Below are positions 1 through 17,500 of a stretch of 17,500 nucleotides of DNA, piece after piece. Each line of letters begins with the position of its first letter. Position 1 is the first letter of the stretch. A model generated the notes under the pieces. That model searched no databases. It was not told where the DNA came from and was given only the letters and a program-made list of their open reading frames with translations. Position numbers and translations under genes: made by a program. This DNA comes from Halisarca cf. caerulea (Eukaryota > Porifera > Demospongiae > Chondrillida > Halisarcidae), in NCBI GenBank assembly GCA_963170055.1, contig CAUJGJ010000327.1:515001-532500 (forward strand), in the 5' to 3' direction.

Positions 1-248
1 GGTACCACTTTATTCATAATAGGTATTTCAACTGCAAATATTTATGGTATACCTTTAACTGGTACTACGTACATGCATTTCTCCAATATACATTGCACAT
101 TCGAAGCATGTGCTTACTTGTATGGGCTAACATTAATCAAGTATTGTCTGTACTCAATATGATATTTATTTATGCATGCTATGCTTTGAATATGTACATA
201 GTTACATGTATGTATAAACTCCACTTGTTTGCCGTCTCATTCTGGTAG
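1..248 (+). other. Intron before the first visible exon
   Basis: AT-rich sequence with no EGF-like cysteine pattern in any frame, ending in acceptor ctggtag at 248. No repeat boundary recognised. Confidence 0.6.
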
Positions 249-17316
<17,068 letters not shown>

Positions 17317-17334
17317 TCAGCTTTGATGGACAAG

Positions 17335-17340
17335 AATAAA
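17335..17340 (+). terminator. AATAAA polyadenylation signal
   Basis: Exact AATAAA 19 nt after the receptor's stop codon, on the same strand. Cleavage would be expected some 10-30 nt later. The 3' UTR would be very short. Confidence 0.65.
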
Positions 17341-17500
17341 CATCTACATCGCTTTCATCATCATCATCTTCAGTGCATCTTTTAATTTCATTGCTTTCCA
17401 CATTTTGATATATAGATTCATGTATACGTATCATTACCTGTCCGTTGTATGAACATATTATTGTACACACAGCATAATATTGTGTGCAAGTATTGATACT

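Overview
The window is a piece of animal nuclear DNA holding most of one plus-strand gene, an adhesion-class G-protein-coupled receptor. I traced 22 exons from 249 to 17316. The 5' end, with the signal peptide and any further N-terminal domains, lies before the window. All 21 introns have GT...AG ends. The reading phase carries through every junction to one TGA stop at 17314-17316, and an AATAAA follows at 17335. The visible part encodes 754 residues after a split first codon. Residue numbers below count from the first complete codon, at 251.

Protein layout: two calcium-binding EGF modules (exons 1-2), a GAIN domain (exons 3-11) ending in a GPS with an intact His-Leu-Thr cleavage site (364-366), seven transmembrane helices (exons 12-18), and a cytoplasmic tail (exons 18-22). 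EGF modules plus GAIN plus 7TM resemble the vertebrate EMR/CD97/ELTD1 receptors, but this layout has arisen widely in animals, so orthology is not claimed. It would sit in the plasma membrane, with the extracellular part held non-covalently to the 7TM part after self-cleavage.

The rest is intron, full of repeats: long CA/TG microsatellites (introns 2, 4, 17, 19), a 17-bp minisatellite (intron 6), a 19-bp pyrimidine minisatellite (intron 14), a decayed antisense LINE reverse transcriptase (intron 2), a tRNA-derived SINE-like unit (intron 18), three TA-flanked elements of about 180 bp plus one likely relative (introns 3, 11, 15, 19), a pair of related foldback elements (introns 1 and 7), a probable hAT-like non-autonomous element (intron 7), and local direct duplications (introns 12 and 13).

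The organism is a metazoan, probably a marine invertebrate; a sponge is my best guess from the receptor type and repeat style, but the sequence does not prove it. I see no bacterial genes, operons, CRISPR arrays or new multi-gene system. The points most worth checking are the rearranged cysteines in the GPS, an in-frame pair of splice acceptors in the first extracellular loop, a possible alternative tail by intron retention, a triplicated segment carrying a splice donor, and the TA-flanked element group.
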